Shown here piece by piece: positions 51,386 through 64,000 of a stretch of 64,000 nucleotides of DNA (its first letter is position 1; every line of letters begins with the position of its first letter). This DNA comes from Marinobacter caseinilyticus (GTDB lineage Bacteria > Pseudomonadota > Gammaproteobacteria > Pseudomonadales > Oleiphilaceae): positions 31,325 through 95,324 of the forward strand of contig NZ_WUQJ01000017.1 of NCBI RefSeq assembly GCF_011074955.1, given 5' to 3'. The position numbers were made by a program, and so were the translations under genes. The notes under the pieces were generated by a model. It was given only the letters and a program-made list of their open reading frames with translations, was not told the origin of the DNA and did no database searches.

Positions 51386-54300
51386 ATGCTTAGCGTATGG
51401 CTGCTAGTACTGATTTCCATTGCCTACATTTCCGTCCTGTTCGCCATTGCCTGGGCGGGCGACAAGCACCCCACACTCTATCGCAAGCGCTTTCCTCGCA
51501 CTCAAATCTACGCCTTGTCGCTGGCGGTATATTTCACCTCGTGGACATTCTATGGCGCCGTAGGACGCGCAACCCAAGAAGGACTGGGGTTCCTGCCAAT
51601 CTATCTCGGCCCGTTTCTGGTGTTTGTCTTTTTTGCCCCCTTGCTCCGGCGCATTATCTATATCAGTAAGCGAAGCAATAGCACGTCCATTGCTGATTTT
51701 ATTGCTTCACGTTACGGTAAATCACAATCCTTGGCCGCAATGATCGCGGTAATCGCCTTAGTCGGCAGCGTTCCCTATATTGCATTGCAACTGAAAGCTA
51801 TCGCCATGGGTTTCAGTGTGTTGTCGGGTACTCAGGGTTCCGCCAATGAGCTTGGCCAGGCTGCGTGGAATGACTCCGCCTGGTACATCACCATAGTCCT
51901 CGCGATTTTTACCATTTTATTCGGTACCCGCCATCTAGAGTCGACTGAACACCATCGAGGCATGATTCAGGCTGTCGCGTTTGAGTCAGTGATCAAACTG
52001 GTTGCCTTTGTGGCAGTGGGACTGTTTGTCGGCTTCGGCCTCTACAGCGGCTTTGGCGACCTGTTTGATAACATCAGTACAGCAGGACTGTTGGGTGTGT
52101 TAACAACCGACACCATTGAAGCACCGGCGTTTATTACTCAAACACTGGTCGCCATGCTGGCGATTATTTGTCTACCTCGCCAGTTTCACGTCATGGTGGT
52201 CGAAAATACCGACCACCGCGATTTTGAAACCGCTCGGTGGGCTATGCCGGCCTATCTCGTCGTGGCCAGCGCGTTTGTTATACCCATCGCCGGCGCCGGC
52301 CTGATGATGCCGGGCGCCAATCTGGACAATCCGGACACCTTGATTCTGAGCCTGCCGATCATAGCCGGCGAGCACTGGCTGGCAATTCTTGCGTTTCTGG
52401 GTGGCGGCTCGGCTGCCGCTGCTATGGTCATTGTTTGCTCGGTTGCCATTGCCACCATGGTCAGCAATGAAATTATCATGCCGGCGCTGTTGAAGTTCTT
52501 CCGGCCGAGAATGAACCGTCGAGGCGATCTCAGCTTTTTACTGCTGACGATTCGACGAGTGGCAATTTTTGGTGTGCTTTTGACCGCTTACGGGTTTTAT
52601 CGCCTGGCCGGCGCTGATTACAGCCTGACGGCCTTTGGCTTACTGTCATTTGCTGCGGTAGCCCAGTTTGGCCCTGCCCTTATTGGCGGCATTGTTTGGC
52701 GCCGCGGCAACCATACCGGCGCAGTATGGGGGCTCGGTTTTGGCTTCGCGCTCTGGTGCTACACACTGCTAATCCCAGCCCTGGCGTCCACTGGCTGGCT
52801 AACAGACTCATTGATAGAAAAGGGGCTGTGGGGGCTGAGCTGGACCCGACCAACTGCCCTGTTTGGTCTGGAACTGGACAAAGTGAGCCATGGTATCGTC
52901 TGGAGCTTGGGCCTCAACACACTGCTCTACGTTGGCCTGTCGCTACTCACACGGCAGCGGGTTCGGGAAAAAATCCAGATTGCGTCGTTCTTCCACGACT
53001 CCCAGCCCCGTGCCGAGACGCCACAACAACAAGCCTGGGAAGGTGAGGTCCTCACATCCGACCTGCAGGCCCTGGCTGATCGTTTCATGGGGGAAGAGCG
53101 ATCTGTTGCGCTGTTTCGAAACTATGAACGCCGCAACGCCATTCGGCTCTCGCCTCAACGCCCAGCCTCCTCACATCTGATGAAATACATCGAGCGACAG
53201 CTCGCATCGGTCATTGGTGCATCAACGGCACGGGTGGTACTTGAATCCACCCTGACCGGGAGAGACATGCAGATTGAGGATGTCGTCAGCATCGTTGACG
53301 AGGCCTCCCAAGCGATGACCTTCAGTCGTGAGCTACTGCAATCGGCCATTGAAAACGTCAGTCTCGGAGTGTCTGTCGTTAATCATCAGCAGCAATTGGT
53401 GGTCTGGAACCGACGATATCTTGAGTTATTCTCTTACCCGAGGGGGTTTGTAAGAGCCGGCCGCGCCGTGGAAGATCTGATGCGTTACAGCTTGACCACC
53501 GCCAACTTGCCCTCCCGGAAGGTCGACGACATTATCAACGAGCGCTGCGGCAGTATGCGCGATGGCATCCCCATGTCCTATGAGCGTCATAGGCCCGATG
53601 GCACGGTGCTAAAAGTGGAAGGCAGTCCGATTCCAGGAGGCGGTTATGTCACGACCTTTCAGGACGTCACCTCAATGCGTCGGACCGAGCAAGCCCTCAA
53701 GGAAACCAATATTTACCTGGAGCAACGCGTAAAGGAGCGTACCCAGGAATTGCAGGTCATCAATGAGCAGATGCTGAAAGCCAAGTCCGTCGCAGAGCAG
53801 GCCAATCACAGTAAGACCCGTTTTCTGGCGTCTGCAAGCCATGATTTACTGCAACCCTTGAACGCCGCTCGTCTGTTTACCTCCGCGCTCTCCGGTAAAG
53901 CTCAATCCGGCGAGGTCCGTGAGCTGGTACAGCACATCGATAGCTCGCTCGGTGCGGCCGAAGAGATAATCAGCACTCTATTGGATATATCCAAACTCGA
54001 TGCAGGTGCGCTGGAGCCGGAAATCAGTAGCTTCCCGGTCACTGATATGCTCAGCCATTTGTCGACTGAATTCTCGGCGATCGCTGCGGATCAAGAGCTG
54101 GTGCTCGACTTGGTACCATGCAGCGCGTGGGTGAGATCCGATGCGAAACTCCTACGTCGTGTCGTGCAGAACTTCCTTTCCAATGCCATACGCTATACTC
54201 CAAAGGGGCGAATACTCCTGGGCTGCCGACGGCTGAATGGCTACTTGCGCATCGAAGTCTGGGACACCGGTCCGGGAATACCAGAGGATCAGTTGGCGCG

Positions 54301-54904
54301 GATATTCGAAGAATTTCGGCGTCTTCAACATGGCCGTGACAATAAAGGCCTGGGTCTGGGGTTAGCCATCGTCGACCGTATCAGCGGTATGCTTAGCCAC
54401 CCAGTCAATGTCGAATCCATCCAGGGCCGCGGAAGTGTGTTCAGTATCACTGTGCCAATGACTGCTGCGATTCCCGCGGAAGAAGCAACGCCGAAGTTGG
54501 TCCGGAGCTCACGGGGGCTGTCCACATTGAGTGGGCTCAACGTCTTGTGCATTGATAATGACGCCAACATTCTGGAGGGCATGGCCGCCCTGCTCGGCAA
54601 TTGGCACTGTAGCGTCACGTCTGCGGAGAGTCTGGACCATGCGGTAACTCAACTGAATGGATCGCCGCCGGATATCATGCTGACCGATTACCAACTCGAT
54701 GATGGTAAAAATGGACTGGATGCGATGGATGCCATAAGACGTTCATTCGATCCGGGGTTGCCCGGTATTTTGATTACTGGCTATATGGGACCCGAAGTTC
54801 GTGAAGATGCCGTCGAACGTGGCTACCAGATTCTTTACAAGCCAGTCAAACCAGCCGCACTGCGAGCCCTTGTCAACAAACTGTTGAAGCAACGATCATC
54901 ATGA
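51386..54904 (+). CDS. SSS-domain hybrid sensor histidine kinase (CrbS/MxtR/CbrA type)
   Basis: A 1172-residue membrane sensor. Residues 1-520 form a sodium/solute symporter-like domain with about 13 helices. A PAS domain (about 645-770, LELFSYPRGFVRAGRAV) and a coiled-coil linker follow. The HisKA has His819 (SASHDLLQPLNAARLF), the HATPase has NFLSNAIRYTPKG, DTGPGIP and GLGLGLAIV, and the C-terminal receiver has Asp1101 (LTDYQLDD). CrbS/MxtR proteins of this architecture control acetate-use genes such as acs and actP. Its stop overlaps the next start (ATGA). Confidence 0.93.
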   Translation: MLSVWLLVLISIAYISVLFAIAWAGDKHPTLYRKRFPRTQIYALSLAVYFTSWTFYGAVGRATQEGLGFLPIYLGPFLVFVFFAPLLRRIIYISKRSNSTSIADFIASRYGKSQSLAAMIAVIALVGSVPYIALQLKAIAMGFSVLSGTQGSANELGQAAWNDSAWYITIVLAIFTILFGTRHLESTEHHRGMIQAVAFESVIKLVAFVAVGLFVGFGLYSGFGDLFDNISTAGLLGVLTTDTIEAPAFITQTLVAMLAIICLPRQFHVMVVENTDHRDFETARWAMPAYLVVASAFVIPIAGAGLMMPGANLDNPDTLILSLPIIAGEHWLAILAFLGGGSAAAAMVIVCSVAIATMVSNEIIMPALLKFFRPRMNRRGDLSFLLLTIRRVAIFGVLLTAYGFYRLAGADYSLTAFGLLSFAAVAQFGPALIGGIVWRRGNHTGAVWGLGFGFALWCYTLLIPALASTGWLTDSLIEKGLWGLSWTRPTALFGLELDKVSHGIVWSLGLNTLLYVGLSLLTRQRVREKIQIASFFHDSQPRAETPQQQAWEGEVLTSDLQALADRFMGEERSVALFRNYERRNAIRLSPQRPASSHLMKYIERQLASVIGASTARVVLESTLTGRDMQIEDVVSIVDEASQAMTFSRELLQSAIENVSLGVSVVNHQQQLVVWNRRYLELFSYPRGFVRAGRAVEDLMRYSLTTANLPSRKVDDIINERCGSMRDGIPMSYERHRPDGTVLKVEGSPIPGGGYVTTFQDVTSMRRTEQALKETNIYLEQRVKERTQELQVINEQMLKAKSVAEQANHSKTRFLASASHDLLQPLNAARLFTSALSGKAQSGEVRELVQHIDSSLGAAEEIISTLLDISKLDAGALEPEISSFPVTDMLSHLSTEFSAIAADQELVLDLVPCSAWVRSDAKLLRRVVQNFLSNAIRYTPKGRILLGCRRLNGYLRIEVWDTGPGIPEDQLARIFEEFRRLQHGRDNKGLGLGLAIVDRISGMLSHPVNVESIQGRGSVFSITVPMTAAIPAEEATPKLVRSSRGLSTLSGLNVLCIDNDANILEGMAALLGNWHCSVTSAESLDHAVTQLNGSPPDIMLTDYQLDDGKNGLDAMDAIRRSFDPGLPGILITGYMGPEVREDAVERGYQILYKPVKPAALRALVNKLLKQRSS

Positions 54905-56538
54905 CGGCACCAGCGACAAGTAAAAATGATGCGGATTTTTACAAACTGCGTTACTTGATCATCGATGATTTTGAAAATTTCCGAGCCTCCATGCGCCAAA
55001 TGCTCCACGGCTTTGGCGCCAGTACAGTCGAAGCGGCTTCAAATGGTTCAGCGGCCATTCAGCAGTGCACCTATGGTCACTTTGATGTGGTGTTATGCGA
55101 CTTCAATCTGGGAGAAGGCAAAAACGGCCAACACATCCTGGAAGAACTGCGACACCGCAAACTCTTAAAGCGCTCCTCCCTGTTTCTGATGGTGACGGCC
55201 GAAACCTCAAAAGAAATGGTGATGGGCGCAAGGGAATACCAACCCGACGCCTATCTTACCAAGCCCATTAACCGCGCCATGCTGGAAAAAAGGCTAGGAG
55301 GACTGATCGCCCAACGGAGCGTCCTGCTACCTATCAATCGTGAGATCGATTTAGAGAATTTACCCGAAGCCATCTCCTTGTGTATCCAGGCGATACCGAA
55401 GTTTCCTCGTTACAGATCCTGGCTGATGAAAACCCTGGCCGATCTCTACTACCAAATGGGTGACTACAGCCACGCTCGTAAACTGTATGACGAGGTACTT
55501 GAGCAACGAGACTTGTCTTGGGCTCAGCTTGGCAGAAGCAAGGTATTATTGGCCGAACAGTCCTACGATCAGGCCGAACTGGCGCTGAAATCCCTGATCC
55601 AGAATCATCCAGATTTTATGGAAGCCTACGACGCGTTAGCTGAAACACTCGCACACAAGGGTCAACTCAGCAAAGCACAGCGAGTTCTGGAAAAAGCGGT
55701 GGAGCTGTCCCCTAATGCCTTATTGCGCCAGAAAAGCCTTGCCCATATGGCAACCTCCAATCAGGACATCGAAGCCGCAGCAGAGGCTTGGCGCAGAACT
55801 GTCGGATTGGGCGCGCACTCAATCCATGATGATGCCGACCACTACCTTGCCCTTGGCCGCGCGCTATCCGAACTCAGCGATGAAAATCTCGAGGAGACGG
55901 GGCAGGCGAAAGCTGAAGAGGCCCTTAAGATACTGGCAAAAATGGAAAAACGCTTTAGTGAGCGCTCGGACCTTCGAGTGAAAAGCCTGCTCATTCAATC
56001 GCGGGTGCATGCAGGCCAAAAAAGAGGGGACGAAGCGACAAAGTGTCTGGACATGGTGACTCAAGATCTGGATCACGGCACTATGGATGCCAGTATGGGT
56101 CTGGAATTAGCCAAGACATTGTTTCGACTTGATCGCCATAAGGACGCCGAACAATTACTGGGCAAGCTGGCGCAGCGTTTTGAGTCCAATCCAGAGATTA
56201 TTCAACAAATTGAAAACCTGTTGGATGAGCCTGTGGGGTTCAAGCAGAAGCTCAAGGCGCGCTCGCTGACCCGGTCAGGAATAAAAGCCTTTGAGGACGG
56301 TGAATTGGACAAAGCGGCAGAAACCTTCGAGGCAGCGCTTGAGATTGTCCCCTCGCATGCTGCCCTGAACCTTAACCTGGTTCAGGTACGTATCAAGCAA
56401 CTGTCCGAAGGCTCCCAAAATCCAGACTTCATCCGCCAGTGCCAACGCTGTCTGTCAGCCTTGGAACACATTCCTGAACAGCATCGGCAGTATCGGCGCT
56501 ATACCGCCTTGCGATCCAAGCTGGAGACTCTGGTATGA
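54901..56538 (+). CDS. response regulator with TPR domain
   Basis: A 545-residue cytoplasmic protein. An N-terminal receiver (about 16-138) has Asp22/Asp23, phospho-acceptor Asp67 (LCDFNLGEG), Thr99 and Lys121. The remainder (about 150-545) is helical with tetratricopeptide-like units (LADLYYQMGDYSHARKLYDE, ALAETLAHKGQLSKAQRVLE). There is no DNA-binding or enzymatic output domain, so it should signal by protein contact. It is coupled by ATGA overlaps to both neighbours. Confidence 0.88.
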   Translation: MTAPATSKNDADFYKLRYLIIDDFENFRASMRQMLHGFGASTVEAASNGSAAIQQCTYGHFDVVLCDFNLGEGKNGQHILEELRHRKLLKRSSLFLMVTAETSKEMVMGAREYQPDAYLTKPINRAMLEKRLGGLIAQRSVLLPINREIDLENLPEAISLCIQAIPKFPRYRSWLMKTLADLYYQMGDYSHARKLYDEVLEQRDLSWAQLGRSKVLLAEQSYDQAELALKSLIQNHPDFMEAYDALAETLAHKGQLSKAQRVLEKAVELSPNALLRQKSLAHMATSNQDIEAAAEAWRRTVGLGAHSIHDDADHYLALGRALSELSDENLEETGQAKAEEALKILAKMEKRFSERSDLRVKSLLIQSRVHAGQKRGDEATKCLDMVTQDLDHGTMDASMGLELAKTLFRLDRHKDAEQLLGKLAQRFESNPEIIQQIENLLDEPVGFKQKLKARSLTRSGIKAFEDGELDKAAETFEAALEIVPSHAALNLNLVQVRIKQLSEGSQNPDFIRQCQRCLSALEHIPEQHRQYRRYTALRSKLETLV

Positions 56539-57251
56539 CCGAGAGCCATAAGAATTCCAGACGACAGCCGGACCCAGAGAATAACATCGATTTTTCAATG
56601 GTGATCGCCTCCGCCGTGCATGACATGAAAAACTCTCTGGGCATGCTGCTCCACTCACTGGATGAATTACGTCAGGAACAGGCCAGCACACTGTCCGGCT
56701 CTTCCCGTTTCAATACCCTGCAGTATGAGACCGAGCGTGTTCACAGCGATCTGGTTCAGCTTCTTGGAATCTACCGATTGGGCGAAAGAACGCTCTCTGC
56801 CCACATTGAAGAACATTTTGTCCCGGATTTTCTATCTGAACATTTGGCTCGCCACCAACCACTGCTTGATGGGTATAACATTAAATACGACATCGAATCC
56901 GATGATATCAGCGGTTACTTTGACGATGATTTATTAACCGGCGTACTCAATAACACGCTCAACAACGCCATCCGCTATACCAAAGGAAAAATTCTTTTAA
57001 CCGCTCATCAGCGGGATGGATACCTTGTTTTTGGGGTTGAAGATGACGGCAGTGGTTACCCCGAACACATGCAGATCTCTGGTTCAGTAGGGTTTAAATC
57101 ACTCGATTTTAAAACCGGCAGTACCAGCTTGGGGCTATTTTTTGCGTCGTCGGTTGCAAAGCTTCATCGTAATGGCGCTCGGCAAGGATTCATCAAATTG
57201 CACAACCGGGGAACGTTGGGGGGTGGCGTGTTTGAAATCTGGATACCATGA
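56535..57251 (+). CDS. soluble histidine kinase
   Basis: A 238-residue kinase without a sensor or membrane segment. The H-box is HDMKNSLGMLLHSLDEL with candidate phospho-His29. The ATP domain has the N-box LNNTLNNAIRYTKG, G1 VEDDGSGYP and a G2 region TSLGLFFASSVAKLH. It would be recruited by other signalling proteins, the overlapping receiver-TPR gene being the obvious partner. The 148-base gap that follows may hold a separate promoter. Confidence 0.87.
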   Translation: MTESHKNSRRQPDPENNIDFSMVIASAVHDMKNSLGMLLHSLDELRQEQASTLSGSSRFNTLQYETERVHSDLVQLLGIYRLGERTLSAHIEEHFVPDFLSEHLARHQPLLDGYNIKYDIESDDISGYFDDDLLTGVLNNTLNNAIRYTKGKILLTAHQRDGYLVFGVEDDGSGYPEHMQISGSVGFKSLDFKTGSTSLGLFFASSVAKLHRNGARQGFIKLHNRGTLGGGVFEIWIP

Positions 57252-57399
57252 TGCTTCTCCAACCACCCGCTACACAGACAACAGACACACACTGTTGATC
57301 CCGCGTTGACGCCGGATTAACGTATTGAAACCCTCATGAGTGTGGTTCGTGTGATGAGTAGTGCCGAATCGAGGGTGCCGGTATATAAGGGAGAACACT

Positions 57400-58140
57400 A
57401 TGCCTCGCGGCCACGCGCTCATTGTTGATGACTCATCCACAGCACGAATCATGCTTGCACGTTTGCTTGAACGCGCCAGAATTACAACAAAAAGCGTTGC
57501 TTCCGCAGAAGAGGCCTTTGACCGGCTGCAGCACGAGCATTTTGATATTATTTTCCTCGATCACTTGCTCCCCGGCATGAATGGCTTCCAGGCCCTTGAT
57601 AAACTCAAAAGCCAGGCAGAAACCCGTGACATCCCGGTTTTTATGTACACCTCTCAAAACGCCGAACGTTATCTAACCGAAGCCAAAACCCGCGGAGCCG
57701 CCGGCGTCATTGGTAAGCAAGTTGACCGTGACCAACTGCAAAACATACTGGAAGCCATTCTGGCGGGCCAGGCCAGCACGGCTGAGTATACCCAGGAACC
57801 GGAAGACAGCCTCCCGCAAAATGACATTGAACGATCGCATACCCGTCGTTTCACGGGCCGCTTGTCGACATTGGAAATAGCCTTTGAAGAATCTTATGAC
57901 GACCTGCGCCAACTCAAGCAGTCTCTGGCAAAAATGGAGGTATTGCATCAGGAACGACTGGACAGTAATCAACGCCGAATGAAATGGCTTTGGGCAACGA
58001 CACTGATTGGCTTCACTGCGCTGGCGATTGTCCTGAGTGTTCAAGTGACTGGTCTCACCGGTGTGATCGAGGGCATTAAGGACGAATTACAGGTCATGCA
58101 GGAGTTGCTGGGCAGCATGGTTGAGCTCATAGACCAGTAA
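57400..58140 (+). CDS. response regulator with C-terminal membrane helix
   Basis: A 246-residue protein with an N-terminal receiver (5-122; Asp10/Asp11, phospho-acceptor Asp54, Thr84, Lys106), a linker with a heptad-like region (about 155-190) and one transmembrane helix (WLWATTLIGFTALAIVLSV, 196-214). A short amphipathic tail ends the protein. The start ATG 57400 has AAGGGAG upstream; an earlier in-frame start at 57361 lacks one. It has no DNA-binding domain. A membrane-tethered receiver is unusual. Confidence 0.85.
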   Translation: MPRGHALIVDDSSTARIMLARLLERARITTKSVASAEEAFDRLQHEHFDIIFLDHLLPGMNGFQALDKLKSQAETRDIPVFMYTSQNAERYLTEAKTRGAAGVIGKQVDRDQLQNILEAILAGQASTAEYTQEPEDSLPQNDIERSHTRRFTGRLSTLEIAFEESYDDLRQLKQSLAKMEVLHQERLDSNQRRMKWLWATTLIGFTALAIVLSVQVTGLTGVIEGIKDELQVMQELLGSMVELIDQ

Positions 58141-58187
58141 AAGCACGCGTTCGGTATCCGCCCCGCGTCGGCCTTTTGGCGGGCCAT

Positions 58188-58222
58188 AAAAAAACCCCAG
58201 CAGGGTAAGCTGCTGGGGTTTT
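58188..58222 (-). terminator. rRNA operon terminator (bidirectional)
   Basis: A perfect 9-bp stem (ccccagcag / ctgctgggg) with a 6-base loop, preceded on the plus strand by A7 and followed by T4. On the minus strand it gives stem plus U7 ten bases beyond 5S, ending the rRNA operon. On the plus strand it may also end the receiver gene. Confidence 0.92.
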
Positions 58223-58232
58223 GGGTATTAAG

Positions 58233-58350
58233 AGTCTGACGATGACCTACTCTCACATGGGCAATGCCACACTACCATCGGCGCTGATCTGTTTCACTGC
58301 TGAGTTCGGTATGGGATCAGGTGGTTCCAAATCGCTATAGTCGTCAGACA
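58233..58350 (-). rRNA. rrf: 5S ribosomal RNA
   Basis: About 118 nt. The minus strand reads tgtctgacgactatagcga..., with the conserved ccgaactcag and gatggtagtgtgg segments, and the terminal helix tgtctgac/gtcagact closes the molecule. Ends are set by that helix and are good to a few bases. Confidence 0.95.
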
Positions 58351-58357
58351 AAACGTT

Positions 58358-58432
58358 TGATCACTGGTTGGGACAAGATTGAATTCTTGATAACGACCGT
58401 TGCGGTATCCGCAATTGTCTTGGGTGTTATAT

Positions 58433-58439
<7 letters not shown>
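58358..58439 (-). other. 23S trailer half of the processing stem
   Basis: This spacer between 23S and 5S contains four blocks complementary to the 23S leader in matching order: 58358-58368 with 61533-61543, 58371-58383 with 61498-61510, 58387-58396 with 61440-61449, and 58415-58439 with 61319-61342 (one unpaired base). The last block encloses the mature 23S and should be the RNase III substrate. Confidence 0.8.
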
Positions 58440-61324
<2,885 letters not shown>

Positions 61325-61342
61325 TATATAACCCCAAGACAA

Positions 61343-61663
61343 CTGTTCTCTCATCCACCTACCCGAAGGCGCAGCAAATTCAAGATCAGTCGCAGGTGTT
61401 ATACACAACACTTCAACGACAACACCGGATAACGCTTGATCGTTATCAATTGAGATGAATCCATTTCGGAGATAATGAAATGAATCCTCTCGGATGTTTC
61501 AATCTTGTCCACATTGTTAAAGAGCATGTCTGACCAGTGATCAGAAAGAAGGCCTTCAGCGGTAACAATTCACTCTGTCACACTACTGAAAATCTTGTTT
61601 CTGTACACTGACACTTCCCAGGGGGAACGTGTTCAGGTATTCGCTTGGGTGTTTCAGGCGTTT
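61343..61663 (-). other. spacer between tRNA-Ala and 23S
   Basis: A 321-base non-coding stretch. It holds the leader halves of the 23S processing stem, a 7-bp hairpin gataacg/cgttatc at 61428-61447, and a boxA antitermination element at 61514-61526. No protein gene is supported. Confidence 0.85.
61514..61526 (-). promoter_or_regulatory. boxA antitermination element, 23S leader
   Basis: The minus strand reads tgctctttaacaa, matching the consensus boxA that recruits NusB/NusE to rRNA transcripts. It lies about 190 bases upstream of 23S, as in other rRNA operons. Confidence 0.88.
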
Positions 61664-61739
61664 TGGTGGAGCTAAGCGGGATCGAACCGCTGACCTCCTG
61701 CGTGCAAGGCAGGCGCTCTCCCAGCTGAGCTATAGCCCC
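61664..61739 (-). tRNA. tRNA-Ala (UGC anticodon)
   Basis: A 76-nt tRNA with encoded CCA in the 16S-23S spacer. The acceptor is GGGGCTA/TAGCTCC (with a G-T pair), the anticodon loop is CTTGCAC and the T loop TTCGATC. It is the standard second spacer tRNA. Confidence 0.97.
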
Positions 61740-61896
61740 GTCTGCTTGCACAGTGCCTGTTACTCGTCGTTGCAGCGTTCGTTCGCTTCCGTCATGATCC
61801 CTCGAGGATCACGCCTTCTCTCACTCTCACTGCGCCTAGATTAACAAACCCTGTTCGGCGCATCCGCGTTCGTCTGTCAACCAGAATCGAACCCGG

Positions 61897-61976
61897 AAAT
61901 CGTTCAGATCAAGACATCGGATGGTGCCGCATAGCCTGCTATGCAAGTCATTCGATAACGCCGAGCTGGACGATTT
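61897..61976 (-). other. inter-tRNA spacer stem
   Basis: Two 11-base arms, 61897-61907 and 61966-61976, are complementary at 10 of 11 positions and end exactly at the 3' edge of tRNA-Ile. Between them is a 6-bp hairpin (gcatag / ctatgc, 61929-61944). This probably folds during tRNA-Ile/tRNA-Ala precursor processing. The rest of the 237-base inter-tRNA spacer shows nothing else. Confidence 0.55.
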
Positions 61977-62053
<77 letters not shown>

Positions 62054-62114
62054 GGTTTTGCTTGCGCAAGACAAGCCAAGTCGGGCCTGAAAGACCCTTT
62101 GCTCTCTTTTCCGC

Positions 62115-62136
62115 TGATCAAGTAATTCGTGTGGGC
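62115..62136 (-). other. 16S trailer half of the processing stem
   Basis: These 22 bases are the exact reverse complement of 63805-63826 upstream of 16S. The two arms close a long helix around the mature 16S, the expected RNase III site. A second shorter complementarity (near 62148-62155 with 63785-63793) lies closer to the mature ends. Confidence 0.9.
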
Positions 62137-62161
62137 TCTGACCGAAATATTCGGCTTCGTT

Positions 62162-63703
<1,542 letters not shown>

Positions 63704-63804
63704 AATCATACTGCAATCCGAAGATCGCGATTCTTGCTCAAGACAAAACTCAATGTTCGACGAGTCGCTGTCTTGATATTTCTTGCCGAAATACCTCAGC
63801 CAGC

Positions 63805-63826
63805 GCCCACACGAATTACTTGATCA
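63805..63826 (-). other. 16S leader half of the processing stem
   Basis: Exact reverse complement of 62115-62136; see that entry. It lies about 100 bases upstream of the mature 16S 5' end and immediately after the boxA-like element in transcript order. Confidence 0.9.
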
Positions 63827-63829
63827 ACT

Positions 63830-63840
63830 TTTTAAAGAGC
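63830..63840 (-). promoter_or_regulatory. boxA-like antitermination element, 16S leader
   Basis: The minus strand reads gctctttaaaa, a near-consensus boxA between the promoters and 16S. Confidence 0.8.
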
Positions 63841-63866
63841 GGGGCGTTTGCCCAATCGAGGTGCGC

Positions 63867-63894
63867 ATTCTACAGCGTTTCCCGACCTTGTCAA
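63867..63894 (-). promoter_or_regulatory. rRNA proximal promoter
   Basis: On the minus strand TTGACA (63889-63894) and TAGAAT (63867-63872) are separated by 16 bases, a near-consensus sigma-70 promoter. The GC-rich discriminator gcgc directly after the -10 is the type associated with stringent control. The upstream 40 bases are AT-rich and may be an UP element. Confidence 0.88.
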
Positions 63895-63937
63895 CCGCTA
63901 ATTTGAATCTCTTAAACATCAATCAATTCAAGCGGTT
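63893..63937. repeat. imperfect inverted repeat in the promoter upstream region
   Basis: Arms 63893-63908 (aaccgct, aat, ttgaat) and 63924-63937 match as inverted copies with a 3-base interruption. They overlap the -35 edge and the AT-rich upstream element of the proximal rRNA promoter. Confidence 0.5.
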
Positions 63938-63988
63938 AAACATCCCCTGAGGCCGGCCCGCTGGCCCTGTCCCTCAAGCGAGATGCGC

Positions 63989-63994
63989 ATTCTA
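63989..63994 (-). promoter_or_regulatory. rRNA distal promoter, -10 element
   Basis: TAGAAT followed by gcgcatctcg on the minus strand, nearly identical to the proximal promoter -10 and discriminator 122 bases downstream. The matching -35 would lie beyond the window end, so only half the promoter is seen. Confidence 0.7.
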
Positions 63995-64000
63995 CAGACC

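Noticed and set aside
61629..61844. 71-codon frame across tRNA-Ala
   Set aside because: Antisense of the tRNA (RDRTADLLRARQ...), another well-known false protein.

Overview
The window is one uninterrupted stretch of a gammaproteobacterial chromosome, most likely from a marine or halophilic heterotroph related to the Marinobacter, Hahella, Saccharophagus or Cellvibrio groups. The evidence is synteny: the blocks dnaE-accA-tilS-pyrG-kdsA-eno-ftsB-ispD-ispF-truD-surE-pcm-popT-nlpD-rpoS, metG, rnfABCDGE-nth, mtnB-mtnD-mtnC and a VC_2705-type symporter are all typical of that class. The genus is not resolved. No phage, transposon, integron, toxin-antitoxin or CRISPR structure was found.

Layout. 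1-4.2 kb: end of purN, a DUF3108 protein, avtA, tRNA-Arg, a YjaG-family gene and dcd. 4.4-6.7 kb: an alpha/beta hydrolase translationally coupled to a wax ester synthase/diacylglycerol acyltransferase. 6.8-16.2 kb: Mrp (minus strand), metG and the complete Rnf electron-transport operon ending in nth. 16.2-34.3 kb (minus strand): a chalcone isomerase-like protein, then rpoS back through dnaE. This is a long core block joining stationary-phase control, envelope lipid-carrier recycling, isoprenoid, LPS and fatty-acid precursor synthesis, and replication. 34.3-39.1 kb: a TlpA-like lipoprotein, arsC-wrbA-DUF2069, an orphan GspE/PilB-type ATPase and a DUF3080 lipoprotein. 39.1-44.7 kb (minus strand): a molybdenum hydroxylase (IorA/IorB type) with XdhC, followed by three methionine-salvage genes.

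44.8-58.2 kb is the most interesting region. It holds a tiny repeat-containing lipoprotein, an Smr protein, a cNMP/CBS/nucleotidyltransferase protein with a DnaQ-like exonuclease, a DUF4212 plus sodium:solute symporter pair, an unrecognised two-helix membrane protein, and then four signalling genes. The four are a 1172-residue symporter-domain hybrid histidine kinase (CrbS/MxtR/CbrA type), a receiver-TPR protein, a soluble histidine kinase, and a receiver protein with a C-terminal transmembrane helix. Together they look like a carboxylate (probably acetate) uptake and sensing island with more phosphotransfer partners than a simple two-component pair.

58.2-64.0 kb (minus strand) is a complete rRNA operon, 16S-tRNA-Ile-tRNA-Ala-23S-5S. 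Its terminator, boxA elements, leader/trailer processing stems and tandem promoters are all visible; the distal promoter is cut by the window end.
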